Positions 25,701 through 39,361 of a DNA stretch of 64,000 nucleotides are shown piece after piece. A model generated the notes under the pieces. It had not been told where the DNA came from. It ran no database searches and saw only the letters and a list, made by a program, of their open reading frames with translations. Origin of the DNA: Panonychus citri (Eukaryota > Arthropoda > Arachnida > Trombidiformes > Tetranychidae); assembly GCF_014898815.1 (NCBI RefSeq), contig NW_026515455.1:806001-870000 (forward strand). Reading direction: 5' to 3'. Each line of letters begins with the position of its first letter. Position 1 is the stretch's first letter. The position numbers and the translations under genes are program-made.

Positions 25701-27222
25701 CAAGCAACATCCTTTTGTTTTTTTATAGCCAATTAAGTGACACAATTTGTGATACAATTAATCAGCCAATTTACTTGTAAACAATTAAAAGATAAACACT
25801 CAAAATGTAAAGTGAAACTTTAAATTCAACAGAAATTTGAATAAAGTAAAACTTTGCTACGTTAATACTATCATGTAATTAGCATGAAAAAAAAGGTTAA
25901 CAAAATTACTGAATATTAAGATTATCTCTATAGTAAAAGTGAAATTAAATTTGCAATTAAAAGTTGTAATTAACTCTTGAGACAAGGATTAGATTTGTGT
26001 ACTAAATTTGAATAACGTGCTAAAGATTATGACACACAATAGGTAACAAGTTTGAAGGAAAAAAAGATTTTTTTATTTACTGTTATTCATTCAATTCTAT
26101 GAGGACATTCTGATTCTGATGAATCTAATTCTTGAAAATTCAGTTGAAATTGGAAACATGAACCACATTTAGTTCATCACTTTTGCTTCAACGTGCCAGT
26201 TTCCCTGTTCATAACGAGAACACTTTGATTGTTACTGAAAAAAACTTCCAAGTTTCATGATATCATCTGAGTCTTTTCCAACTAATCCATGATTCTGAAA
26301 GTTATAGAGAAGAAGTGAAAAGTTCTGAAGCATCTGAACTTTCGTTTATTATTTTTATCATCTTTCCTTTTCTAATGGGTCCAAGTATCTATTGTGTATT
26401 TTCATGAAGAAAAAGATGATAAAAGAATGTTATTTTTCCTGGTTCGCTTATCATCATAACATGTAGTTTCGATGCTATTATTTACTCATGTTTAGAACTT
26501 TTTTCTTTTCTTCTTTTTTCGAGTGAATCTTTTCCTGTCGATTAGAAGACTTGAAAAAGGAACAAGGTGATTCTCTAATCCGTTCTGATGAATTCATCGA
26601 TTAGAACGTGTTTATCGATTGACATTTTACGAAATTTTCATCTCAGCATCCACATTGGGAAATAAAATCTCTGCAATTTGAACCCGATTTTGTCTCAATG
26701 GTTTTGACAATTCTCATGGTTAATGTTTCTGAATGATGATGAACACAATCTGGTTCAACTAATGTTTACATTAAATTGACAATCATAATGATGATAATGA
26801 TAATCAAGAGCTTCTGTTGATTCTGGTTCTTCCTCTTCCTCCTCCTCTTCATCATCATCATTATTGTTATTGTTATCATTCAGTATATATGATAATCACC
26901 GTCTCATCACCATCATCATCATTATCGTCAACATTGTTTTTATTATAATAATAAGATTTTGTTTCTTTTTCTTTTGATACTTTTTTTTTGCTACCCTGAC
27001 ATTGATTGATTATGTTGATATCTTTTCGCCAATAATTACGATAATTATCAGCTAATTGTTTGTCACAAACAGTCAAGTTATATCAAAATGCGGGGCATCG
27101 TAATCAGAACTATCTGAGGTACGATTTTGTCAGATTTTTTTATCACCAATCACAACTTATTTCCTTGTTGCTTTACTCATATTCCTAAGAGTGGGATGTT
27201 ATTAATCATAAATATTGACCTG

Positions 27223-27226
<4 letters not shown>

Positions 27227-27258
<32 letters not shown>
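27227..27258. repeat. (CT)16 microsatellite
   Basis: Uninterrupted CT array in intron 1. Confidence 0.95.
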
Positions 27259-27263
<5 letters not shown>

Positions 27264-30200
27264 CCCTCTTTCTGTTTAACTAATGGTCATTCATTTGAAT
27301 TGAACTTTTTATGGGAAATAGGAATGAATTTGAAATTATTTTCTCATTTCTGTAAATAGAGAGAAAAATTTTCTTTGCATGATAAAGTTTCAATTTCATT
27401 TGAATGTTCATCAATTTTGGTTTAGCAAATGATTGAAGAGATAAAAGGAAAGGATGAGAAGGAGAGAGAGATAGAGAAAAGTCTCTCCACACTAAACATC
27501 ATCATTATCATGGTAAATTCATGAAGATTCAGTTGACAGTTAACTTTGAATTTTGTGACTAATGTTTTGTTATTGTTGTTGTTGAATTAAAGTTAACATG
27601 ATTATCGATTGATATCCAACCCAGGGTATGATTACAACAGAATCTTAAATGGTTTCTCTCAAAGGGAACATTAAAATGATTCAAGAATCACCAAGTAAAG
27701 AGATGATATAACTGTTCATGGAGTCATCATCATGGAAGATGATAAGAAGATGAAAACTCGTACAGTTTAAAAGGCAAAAAGTGGGAGGATGAAGATAAAT
27801 ATTAGGATGAAAAGGAAATCATTTGTTAACCATTAGGACCCATCAAGTAACATCAATTCACTCAAAATTTGCCAACAAAAAAAGTCTAGTAACCTCAATG
27901 AAAATAAGAATCGCGATTAAAACGATGAAATTTTTTGTTCTCTCTTTCATTAACATGTGATTTTCTTATGGTTAATTCTCAGATTGAGAACCATGATAAT
28001 GTTTCATTTCGAACTCATTAACATGAACTTGTAATGTTTTCCCTACGAAATAAAAGTTTCCAGGTAAAAAGATTACTGATTAAATGGCTCTACGAATCTG
28101 CTTGCGATTTACCTTGAGCTGATTTACCTTTTAACAAGAATAAAAGATTTGCAAACAATTTGTTTTGAGAGGTTTAATCTACCAAGAAGAAGATGATTAA
28201 AATGATCCTCTTAATCTCATAGGTTTGTTGAAATGATATTCAGGTAAGAGATAAGTAATTGAGATTAAATGAGTTATTAAATGTTACCAGATTTACCTGA
28301 ATCCTAAATACCTTTTTTTTATTTATACAAAGTAAACGTTTCAATGATGATTATCATTAACGGAATCGTCGTTAACATGATATTATAATTATCGTTTGTA
28401 TTCAATTCTCAAAATTAACATATTATTCAGATTAATGATAGAAAATGGAATACGGGCTCTGGTGATGATTCTGATAATCATCATTATCATCATGATAAAC
28501 TCTTGACTGATGAAAAGATAGAAATGATTTTTAGTAACCAGAATTTCAATTTACATTAATCATCAGCTCTCTAATTCTGGTTCATCCTGAACAATCAAGT
28601 TATTAGATTGAGAAGATGGAGAAAAAGTTCACAGATCAGTTGAAAGTTTAGTTTCTTTTTCTTCTTCAAGAACTTTTATCTTCCTCCTTTTTCTGAACGG
28701 TGAAGATGAGGATGGAGATGAAGATGAGAGAGTTCTGGGCTAAGGAGAAGATGATGATGATCATATGTAAGACCCGAGTTAAATGTGGGCTCTCCTAGTG
28801 GAGCAAAAATAGAATTGCAATTCATCTTTGTATTTAGAAAGATGATGAAGATAAAGACGAGAAGAAAAAAAAATCGATCCATCGACCTTTCTAATGTAGT
28901 TGAAGTTGAAAGACTAATAATAAACATGAAAACATTGACAAATCTCAATCACAATTATATTACGAGTTAATCATTGATTTTTTTGTTCGAGTCTCCAACT
29001 ATCTTCATGATGGAAAACTAATTTTATCAGATTTATTACTCACAATGTGAGAGAATTTGTTAAGGCAAAGAGATGATAAAAAATCGCAGGGAGAAAATGA
29101 GAAATCTCTTCCTCTCTCTCTTGGACCTACTCCCACCTCTAACTATTTGTTTCCACCGATTCTCATAGTAAAAATAATCTTAACTTAATCATTATTGTTC
29201 TGTAGGAGTCTTAGTATATATACTTTCGTATTAGAAAAAAAATAGATGAAACTCTCATGAGATTGGAGTTTGATTACCAATTAACTTATGGCGAGATCGC
29301 CTTCTCATCCTCATCTTTTTCATTACATTTCGTTGCATCACGTTTTACTCTCTCTCTCTCTCACTTTTCATCTTGATCTTCATCCTCATCTCGAATCATT
29401 GTCTTCTTACCAATTAGAAGATAATGTTCATTTGTGAAAAAGAAATGAAGAGTAATGCATCAATGATTCGAATACTTTTCTCTTCTTCTCTAATTTCTTT
29501 CCCTTCGCCAAGTTTATCTTCCATAGACAGCTAATCATTCACCTCATCATCTTCATCTTTATCTTTCGGTATCGCCATCATTATTACTTTTATCATCATT
29601 TTCTCTTCTTCTATCTTCATTATCGTTCTTTAAGAATGAAAACAAAAGTAAAAGAAAAACAATGTTGAAGATGAAGAGAGAAAAGTAAGTTAACACAATG
29701 TAATATCTTTACCATAGAAAACGATTAATCGATGTTATATTTTTCATCTTCTTATTGATACAATTTATCGCTGTCCAAGAATTATATTTATATCTGTTAC
29801 CATGGGAGATAAATGTTCGAACTCTCTCTCTCTCTCCTTTTTTCCATCTTCCCCTGAAACGATGTTCATGAGAATCGATGGATAATTCAGTGACTAGATT
29901 TCTTTTTGTTTTCTCTCACTTTCTCTTTGAGGAAGAGGCAAAATCGTTGATGAAGATAACTTGACCGTTAGAACTAAAAGAGACTTTGATTGTTAGAGAA
30001 AAAAATGATGAAGATGATAAGTGAGAGAAGATAAAAATGAGATGGATAATATTTTTGCTCTGATTTTCCAGTAAATTCTGTGAGTATTATATCAGCGAAA
30101 AGTTTGAGCTTGAGAATAAGAATTATATTCCACCGAGGGAAAAGTAACAAAAGGTTGACACCTTAAGGCTCATCAATCAACTCTTTCTCTCTCTCGATCA

Positions 30201-33200
30201 TTTTGACTCCCTTTTTATCTTCATCATCAGTAGTTTTTATCTTCCTTTTGTTTTTATCATGAACAAGAAAAAAAAATAACTGTCCACTTATCATTGAAAC
30301 TCTACCAATAAGCTCAAAGATGAACCGAGAAATTATCATTCTTATTTTATCTGAATCATGAAATATATTATCATGTGTTGACCTGAATCTTTTTTCACTT
30401 CCTTTTTGCTGAATTAATATCATCTCATTTTCCTCCCCTGAACTTTGATTTCCAGGTTGAAATGAATAGTATCATTTTCAACCTATGAGGCTTCATGAAT
30501 GATATTTACTCAGTTAGATTATGAAATTATTATGAAAATTGTTCCAACATGATGATTTCATTTTCACCATGTGATTCGGTTACTATTTTAAGGCATCAAT
30601 TCAATTTCATCTGAATACACAGCACTGAATTATCATGAACTTTTTTTGAATATTTCACCATTAATGTTATACATAATATATCAACTCTCTCTCTCTTTCT
30701 CTCTCTCAGTTGGAAAATGAAATCAGATTTTCAAATGGATTTCAACATGGTAACTTCACCGAGATATTTTAATCTCAGTGCTCAGTTTGGATCTAAGATG
30801 AGATTAGAGAGGTTAAAATTTCGCAATTCTTTGCATATGATGATCATTTTCTCAAATCCATGATATTTACCTGAAGAAAAAAATTCATTATTTTATCTTC
30901 CTCATTGTACTGAACAAAATGGTAATTTAAATTTTAAATTACGATAAAGTTTTAAGGTAAAAGTTCAGAGCTCAGAATAGATTAGATTAATGCAAAGAAT
31001 AAGAAAAAAGTAGGAAAAGTGATTTAAATTTTACTCGTTCTTTTTTCTTATCCTTTCTCTCACATGAACTTGGAACTGATTTAAATCTGAAACATTTTCA
31101 ATCTTAAAGTAAATGATGATGATGATGGACATTAAAAAAATGTCGATTCTACATGTTGATAGCTGGTTCAGATTCATTTTCATGGTGAGGAATAAAATTG
31201 TAATCATAATAAGAGTAATAATAATATTTTCTTCGTGTTCCTATTATTTCACTTTTGGATCAACATGAAGATTTAGATGAAGATGAAGATGATGATGACT
31301 TACAAGATAATTCCGATTCTTACCTGAATAACTTTGTATATTTATCTATTCAGGTATGAAAAGAGGGATAAAGGGAAACAGTTAACTCAATGTTGAGATT
31401 TCTCAGCATTTTGGATTCTTGTTTTATTCAGAGATTTCCATGGTTTACCCTGATGAGGAATCATCTCATTCTGAAAAACCATTGGTATCATGTAGATAAT
31501 TGAACGGATTCATAGAATTCCAAATCGTAAGCTGATATATACATCCTAACATGAGAAAAGAGGATAATTTTCATCATCATGAATATTATGAATATGATTA
31601 AGATGAACTTTTCCCTTTTCCCTTTTTTCTTGATGAAGATGAGGATGGAGATTCTTTCATTTCTTTTTCCGCTTTTACTCTTGAAGAAAAATATTATTCA
31701 TCATTATCATCATGCTCATCATCATGTTCATCATTCGCATCCTTATCTCTCTAACAATTTATTCTCATCTTCCTCATCGCTTCCTATCATCATCATCATA
31801 TTCAAAGTCTACTCATGAAAACTTTATTGTAATCATTTTTTGAACAGAATTTAAAGAAAAGAGAAAAAAAAGATTCTCTTTTATAAATGGAATTTTTTAC
31901 TTCACCTGATTATTATCAGTCATCATTATCATCATTATCCTCTCTTATTATCATCATTTACAGTCATCTAATTTTATCTGATGAAATATATCAAGAGTGA
32001 GATATTGATTTGAAACAAGCTCTTGATATGAGGTGGAATTTATTTTTTTTATTCCTTCATCGTTTTTCATGGTTCAATCCAGAATTTATCAATTCCGAGT
32101 GAGTGAAGTTGTTGCTATTAAATTGAAGTAAAATGAAGATGAGCATGATGAGGATGAAGATGAGAATGGTGATGATACAATGGAGAAAAATGGGAAAAAG
32201 TTCAGATTAATTGTTTAGTTAAACTTGAATTCTGTCAACACCCATTTGAAACCCTTAAAGGCTCTTCTCCTAGGGAAATAGTGAATTAATCACAAGATTA
32301 TTCTGAATTCTTGGTTCCAATTATTCAATATCATTTCCAAAAGAGTAGATAAATATCATGAACATCATGTACATGAGGATGAGGATGACGTGGTTCTCAT
32401 CATATTCAATCAATTTGCATTCTAATCTTATCTTTGAAAAAGAAAAAGATAATATCTATGGAATGTGAATTATCTGTCTTTTTTTTCCTCTTCTCTTCTT
32501 ATTGACCCATTACAAAAGAGGAATCATCATAATGTTGACCAATGGTCAGTAGGAGGAAAATTGTTAGAGAAAGAAAGAGAGAGACAGAGACAGAGAGTTG
32601 GTCAACCTTAAATACTATTAGTAGTTTACCTTTTAAAAAGGTAACAGTTATTTACTTTAAGATTGGCTCTATTTTTATGGTTATTTTGTCCTAAATTTAA
32701 GATTGACCATCATCCTCTTTCTTAGCATTCACTGACCATCAATCTTGTTACACTTGACCCTTGGTCATTTACCTTATTACTATGACTACTTTGTAGACCT
32801 TGAGCTTTTCTATTGACTTGTTTTTTGCTTATTCCTGAAAATGGTCAGTCACTTTTGGTCAATTATCAAGAAACTATTATTGTTCAATATTAATAGAGTT
32901 TGGACTTGATAAAATAAAAATTGATTCCAAAGGTATCATCATGAATTGTGGATAAAAAATTTTATCATCATTTTGTCTGTAGAAAATGTATTAATTTCCT
33001 TTGATAATTTCTAACTGAGAAAATTATTGTTATCAATTTAAATTATTATTCTCATGAGGTTAATATCAATTGAAAAGAAAATTAAATGGATAAAATCATT
33101 AATGAACTTTCTCAATGATAATGATGATGATGCTAAAAGAATTATCTCTCTTTCTCTCCCTCACTTTCTCGATGAACTTTGGGTGGTATTTTCCATGAAA

Positions 33201-33419
33201 AGATCCAAAAAAAGATCTGAAAGTGATAACTTATTGTTCTAATAATAATATGAACAACAACATGATGGCTGAAAGATTATCAAGAGGAAGAGATAACATT
33301 TTATCTCCATCCTCATCATTTGACACTGAAAGGAGAACATTTGAAAAGTGAAAATGATTTTTTCTTTCGCATCATTTTGGTAACATTGAATAAGAAGATT
33401 ACAAAATGATGATAGAATA

Positions 33420-33457
33420 AGAAGAAGAAGAAGAAGATGATGATGATGATGATGATG
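33420..33457. repeat. (GAA)n(GAT)n compound array
   Basis: About six GAA units followed by seven GAT units. It abuts a GC-richer island at 33456-33552 that is described among the findings. Confidence 0.93.
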
Positions 33458-35419
33458 GCGCGTTGATGAAGCCGCTCTTTAAGGATATGAGCGTAAGAGA
33501 TGAACTCATGTGCATCCAATTGTGAAATAGCTTCAATCCCATAAAACATCAACTAATTTAACCTTAATTTAGACAAAAATGCCTTCGACTAGTGCGATCA
33601 TCATCATCATCTTCCTCATCTTCACCATTATCTTCCTACTTCTTTGCCTTTCTAATCATCATCTTCATCAACTGTAAACATAGTTGACTCTCATAGAGTG
33701 AAAATTTCACTCATCTACCCCATAGACCTTAACCATGAATAAAATTATCATTTACCGTTATTCCAGAAAAAACAGAAACCACAATCACAATTAGCAAGTA
33801 ACAATTAACTTCACGCTTCCCTGAATACTAAATCTCATCTAATCTTGATGATGATGATGAAATGTTTGTTGTTGATTGTTTGCAATCAATGTAATCAAGA
33901 TAAATGCAAATATAATCAATACAGAAAACAACAAATTTGTTAAGATTAAACAAAAGGTTTTAATACAGTAAAAGTAATTCAAACAATTAACACAATAATT
34001 AACTCAACATTTAAATTGTTAACATGATTCTGTTTTTGTTTTACTCTCTCACTTATTCATCATCCTTATCATGTTGATATAATTTCATCAAGTGAAACCA
34101 GAACTTTGAAAGACAAAGACAATAGAGTTACAATTGGCAAAATTTTCTGTCTCTTACAATTAATTTGATAGCGATTAGAATGATGATAACAATTAACTTT
34201 CATAATGACAATTACTTAATTGTCATGAAAGTTTAAATAACATTAAAGGTATTACTTTAATTGAGATTAAGCTTATTATCTGATTATTAATTAAAAGGAG
34301 AAAAATTTTAAATTGTCTTGACAAACTAATCATACTGGTGATTTATAAATTATTATTATGAGATATTAATTTAATTGAGGTTAAATTGTGATGAATTTTC
34401 AAGATTAGGTGAAATTAACAGGAAGGTTAATGAGCTGAAAAATTCATTGAAAATTATTAGTTTCATACCAGAATTCTGGTTCCAACTAACTGAGAGTAGG
34501 AAAAAACTTTTTTCTGGCCAGAGGTGAGTTGATGAAGATGAGGATGAATATGAGGATGAGAATGAAGATGAAACTTTATTGATTACATATTGGAATCGTA
34601 ATTGACTGAAGATGTTGATGAAAATCACAGAACTTTAGTTGATTCTATTTGTTTTTCTCTTTCTTATTTCGCTTCTTTTTTATTGTATTCGAATACAACT
34701 TTCTATCCCTCCAAGTGTCTGATATTTTCTTCCTTATTTCAACATTATTACTTTTTTTTCTCTTACTCTTTCATTTCTATTAGTTTCATCAATTCAGTGA
34801 GAGAGATGATGATATTTTTCATGATGATAATGATGATGATAACAATAACACTGAACGAGTCATTTGATCTAAGAAAAAGAATCGATTTCGTTGGTTAACC
34901 ATAAAAAAATCGTCTCTCAACTCGTTCCAATAATGATGATTATTTTTTTTATTTCATTTAAACTTTTGATTCTGTTTGCAAGTGAAAAAATTAATTTCAA
35001 CTTAATATATTGCAATTTATTGGATTGTTTCACTGAGCAAGAAAAAAGCTCCATGATAAAGTTGAGTTCCCAGAATTATCATCTTAATCATGAGACTCTC
35101 TCCATGTGTACAATATGAGCCAAAAGAAAAGCGATCAATGAGTTTATCTTTTTTTATTCCTTATCATCAAAACCCATTTTTTTGCCATGGAAAACAAGTC
35201 TCAGAATTTCATCTCCATCCCATTCACCACCCAACTCTCCCCTTTTTCATCATCATCCTCATCTCTCCCTCTTTCACTCTATTAGTAAACCCATAGATCA
35301 CTTTGGTGTATCTTTATTCCTCCATCTTCTTCATCATCATGTTCAAGTACTCTTCTTATTTACACTGTTCCCAATTTCTTATTCAGTTCCTCAGTCTGAA
35401 CTTTCCTCCTTCCACCCTG

Positions 35420-35443
35420 CTCTCTCTCTCTCTCTCTCTCTCT
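35420..35443. repeat. (CT)12 microsatellite
   Basis: Uninterrupted CT array in intron 1. Confidence 0.94.
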
Positions 35444-38400
35444 GAAATAAACAGTTTGTTGAAGCTTCAGTAGGATAAAGTATTCAGTAAATATCGATAG
35501 CAATTAAGCCTCATCCTTACGGTTAAATAATAACATCATTCAATGTGCAATAAGCAAGAAGATGAAATAACTTGATGTTACATGATGATGATGCAGGGAA
35601 TGAACTCAGAATCTATTCAGAATACAGAATCTGAGTACAAAAAAAAGCACCAACCCTAACAAGTAAATATTTATTATGTTTACCTAAATATTATTTATAT
35701 TATCTTGCTATTTATTAACCAAATTATCATATTAATTATGATGATGATCTACTTGAATTCATCTATTGAGTTGTATTCACGGAAATAATAATAATAAACA
35801 TCATCATGATTAACTAACTAATAACTTAACTAAATGTGATCATCAATGTCTCTTCAATTGGTTAACTATCATTAAATTTTAACTAATCATCATCATTTTC
35901 AAGTTGTATCACAATTTAAATTAACCCATTAAATTACAATTGTATTCACTTTAATATCAAACTAAATTGCTAATAATAGTTGACAATTTAACTTTACCAA
36001 ATTAAATCATTGACATAACAAGTTTCAGTTAATTAATTTTCAATTTGTTTTAATTGTATTTCCTTTTTAAGTTAGTCAGTTAATTTTCAATTTCTCGTTA
36101 ATTGTAATCATTGATTTTGACAGTGATTAACAACCTAGTTAATCGTTTACATACCCAAATAGGAAATATCAAATTGCAAATGAATGTTTTCAACTAATCA
36201 ATCAAATTGATTACGATAACAATTAAATCAACTTGTTTTCAATCAAAAATTTTACTTTAACTTTTGGTTAATCTCATCAACCAAACAATCAAGAGGACTG
36301 TAAACAATCAAAGAGGATTAATTATTGATCAACAAGCTAATTTACAATAACAATCATTTTTCACTGCTCATTAATCAACGTAATTAAGTGTTAATCATTT
36401 ACTAAATTGTTAAGCCAAAAGTAATGACTCTCAAGCCTTGAGATTATCAGTTTAAATCCAAAGACGATAAGATTTTTTTTTTGAAAATTCGAATTTGAAT
36501 TTATCAAATTCTCACCTGAAAGTTACCTTGACATCTCCGAATTTTTGTTGATCGAATGGTCACTTTTCCCATCTAATGGTCAGTTAGTTGTTTACACTCG
36601 GACTTGATTTGTATTTGCAAAAAAGATTGACCAATGTAAATGTTATTCAAATGGTATCTTGATGTACCAGGTAAAAAAAGAGATCCTGTCACCATGATGA
36701 CAGTTAATTACAAGAAAATAATTTGTAACAATCATTTGATTACATGATGATGAGAATAATGAAATAAAACTGTTACTTCGTGTCCATCAAATTAGCCCAA
36801 AAGTTCAGTAGCATCTTCATCATTATCGTCATCATGGATTATCATAATAATGTTGACATTTTATGACCAAGATTAAGTGATTCCAATGGTCAGTTTAATG
36901 GTTTTCCAACATAAACTCACTCGTTTACTGGGTCATTATTTTTTTCTGCTTCTTTTCTTGTTGATCATCATAATACTTTCAATGTAAATTCACATAAACA
37001 AGTCAACGAACAGAAAAAAAAACGAAAAGAAAACATTGCAAATCCATTTGCATGTTTTTCTCAATGTTGATATACTTTTGCATTCTTTACACCTTTTCAA
37101 TTGGGTGAATTATTAGTTCGTAACATTTACCTTAGCATTTCTTGCATATTCAATGTGTATTTCAATTCACCATGAAGTTTCAGCTTCTTTTCTGCAATAA
37201 GACTTGAGTTGCAAATGAATGGAACCAAAAATCAACACAAATCATCAAAATCTCTCAGTTCAACTCTTTTTTTTCATTACTTTTTTTTGTTTTCCTCTTC
37301 TCCAGCAAAAGGAAACAAAAAAGTTCTTAATATCTTTGAGTTTCTCCATCTTCTCTCCCATGACTGAAAAACTTTTCTCTTTATTAAATTCTGTCTCTCT
37401 TTCGGTTTCTCTTTCTTCTCAAACTTTTACCTACTTGACCCAATTGTTTCTGAATAAAAGGGAACCTCTTATATGCAGAAAGTGTATCTCTCCCTTTTAT
37501 CCTTCTTACAGGGTAACCTTCACTTTCTTATTATTTATTTAGCCAATTTCAAGTTGATTTCAAGTTGAATTATTATTATTATTATGGTCATGACTATTAG
37601 CTTAATTTCAAGTGTGTTGGTCAGTTGCACTTTTGGTCAATTGTCAACAGTTGCAGATAATTGAATATCATTTGTCATTTAACTTTAATCAACAAAACAA
37701 AAGTATTAAACATTTCAACCCGCTGAAAATGCTCAAGTTATCAGAACTTATCTCAACTATCCCAATTGTTATTCAATTAAAATGTTTTGATTGATGTTTC
37801 ATTTCATGATTTAGTCTCAATTCACTGATTGATTCAAATTTAAAGCTCGATTAATCTGAAAGGTAAATTGAGTTTCAGTAGTTTCCTCTCTCTCTCTCTC
37901 TTTCTTGATCCTCATTGATATCATGGTAATCATGCTGATATCGATATTTGATTTCACGAATAACTGATTATACTTTGAACGTGTTTTACTTTCATCATTT
38001 TCTTTTATCATGTTTCTTTCAGAGAACTGAAAAATTTGATTTATTTTGACATGAGGAAAGTAAATATTTGGTTCCGGTTATCATGGAAACATTCAAATTC
38101 TCAATTCTCAGAGCTTTCAGGATAAGAGACATGAAATACTGATAACATGGTAAAAGAAGATGAAAAAATTGAATCAATTTTGATTCTTTTGAGTGAAGAG
38201 AAAAAAAGATGATGTTGATTTTTTTCGCCTTCAGTTTCATGTTGACTTCATGATGATGATGAGCTGATTCTGGTTGAACCTCAATTTCTGAGGCAAAAAA
38301 ACCTTTACAAGCTCCACCATGAATAAACAATTCATTCACACAAGTATCATGAGGAATAAGAGTAAGAAATAAAAGTTTCAGGTATCAAAGAAAAAGATTA

Positions 38401-38536
38401 AACCAGAAAAAAAGTTGCATCAAATTTTGTTCGGTTAACATCCTGAGAATCGCATACATCATCTTCATGATGATCATTATTAACATGATACATTGATAGC
38501 TGATTGTTGATGGAAAAGAGTGAGAGAGAAAAAGTG

Positions 38537-38563
38537 AAAAAAAGTTCTAACAGAACTTTTTTT
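38537..38563. repeat. Inverted repeat of the AGTTCT motif
   Basis: Arms AAAAAAAGTTCT (38537-38548) and AGAACTTTTTTT (38552-38563) are perfect complements separated by three bases. It is a head-to-head pair of the motif dispersed through these introns. Confidence 0.9.
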
Positions 38564-38616
38564 TCGAAATAAATTGTTTTCCTCTTCGCAATCACCTTCA
38601 CTTTCATCTGTCTCCT

Positions 38617-38638
38617 GAGAGAGAGAGAGAGAGAGAGA
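38617..38638. repeat. (AG)11 microsatellite
   Basis: Uninterrupted AG array in intron 1. Confidence 0.94.
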
Positions 38639-39205
38639 AACTGTTTCTGTTTTCACTTTACCTTTGATACTTTTATCCTCATCCTCATCCTCATCTTCAT
38701 CTCTTTCTATTCAACTCATTTTGAAATTATCACTCCAATTCATGTACAGAACTTTTTCTCTCTCACTTTCTCCTTCTTCTCATGACTTTGCGTGTCAACC
38801 ATATGTTACATAATTTCACCATGACAACCAAACAATATCATCCTCATCATTATCATGGTCTTTGTTGTTATCATCACTGAAACATATCTGTTGAAATAAT
38901 GAACAAAAAAGGATGCGGAAGATAAGGAGAGGGAGAGAAAAAATTCACTCTAACAAATAAGTTACTGAAAACACACACACAAAAGATACTGATGGATGAG
39001 AGATGCGGATAAAAAGATGAACAGAAATATCAACATTCAGCTCATCAAATTAATTACTTTACATTTCAGGGTAATAATGATAATAGAGAGAAAATAATTT
39101 TCCATGTAACCAGTGAAGAATAAAATTAATAGATTGAGAGATAATAAAAGAAAAAAGAAAAAAATCTAATCTTCTCTTTCTTTTTTTTGTTCTTTTCTAT
39201 TGTAG

Positions 39206-39361
39206 CATCATCATCATCAAACTCACATCATCATCAACAATATTTTCGTGTTCGACCTCGATCCAATGTCGAGGTTATCGAAGGCTCTTCAATATCGCTC
39301 CAATGCCAAGTAGGAAATCAAGCCGGTGCCGTCCAATGGGCCAAAGATGGTTTCGTATTGG
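39206..39361 (+). CDS. sns: sns-like coding exon 2: start of Ig1
   Basis: Starts after a long pyrimidine tract ending TATTGTAG and ends at G|GTAAGT; phases are 1 in and 1 out. After a SSSSNSHHHQQ stretch it reads FRVRP and VEVIEG, the first Ig cysteine in SLQCQV, the core tryptophan in VQWAKDG, then FVLG. This matches the first Ig domain of SNS/Hibris/nephrin (VQWTKDGFALG in flies). The Ser/His/Gln stretch is written by a TCA/CAT trinucleotide run abutting the acceptor, so part of the mature N-terminus is microsatellite-encoded. Confidence 0.92.

Larger units (their letters stand above)
2910..39205 (+). other. Intron 1 (about 36.3 kb)
   Basis: Runs from GTAAGT at 2910 to TATTGTAG at 39205. 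Contents, left to right: 2910-3250 AT-rich with CAATTAA words; 3250-9300 dense GAT/ATC runs on either strand with AG/CT arrays; 9300-14100 more arrays, including the (CT)30 at 11061; 14100-15300 repeat-poor; 15300-23200 array-rich; 23500-25100 repeat-poor and AATTAA-rich; 25100-33700 mixed; 33800-34400 and 35650-36450 AATTAA-rich; 36450-39205 mixed, with CT-rich stretches. The many ORFs of 60-120 codons are His/Ser/Leu/Ile/Asp-rich readings of these repeats and are not called as genes. Possible exceptions are listed separately. Confidence 0.85.
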
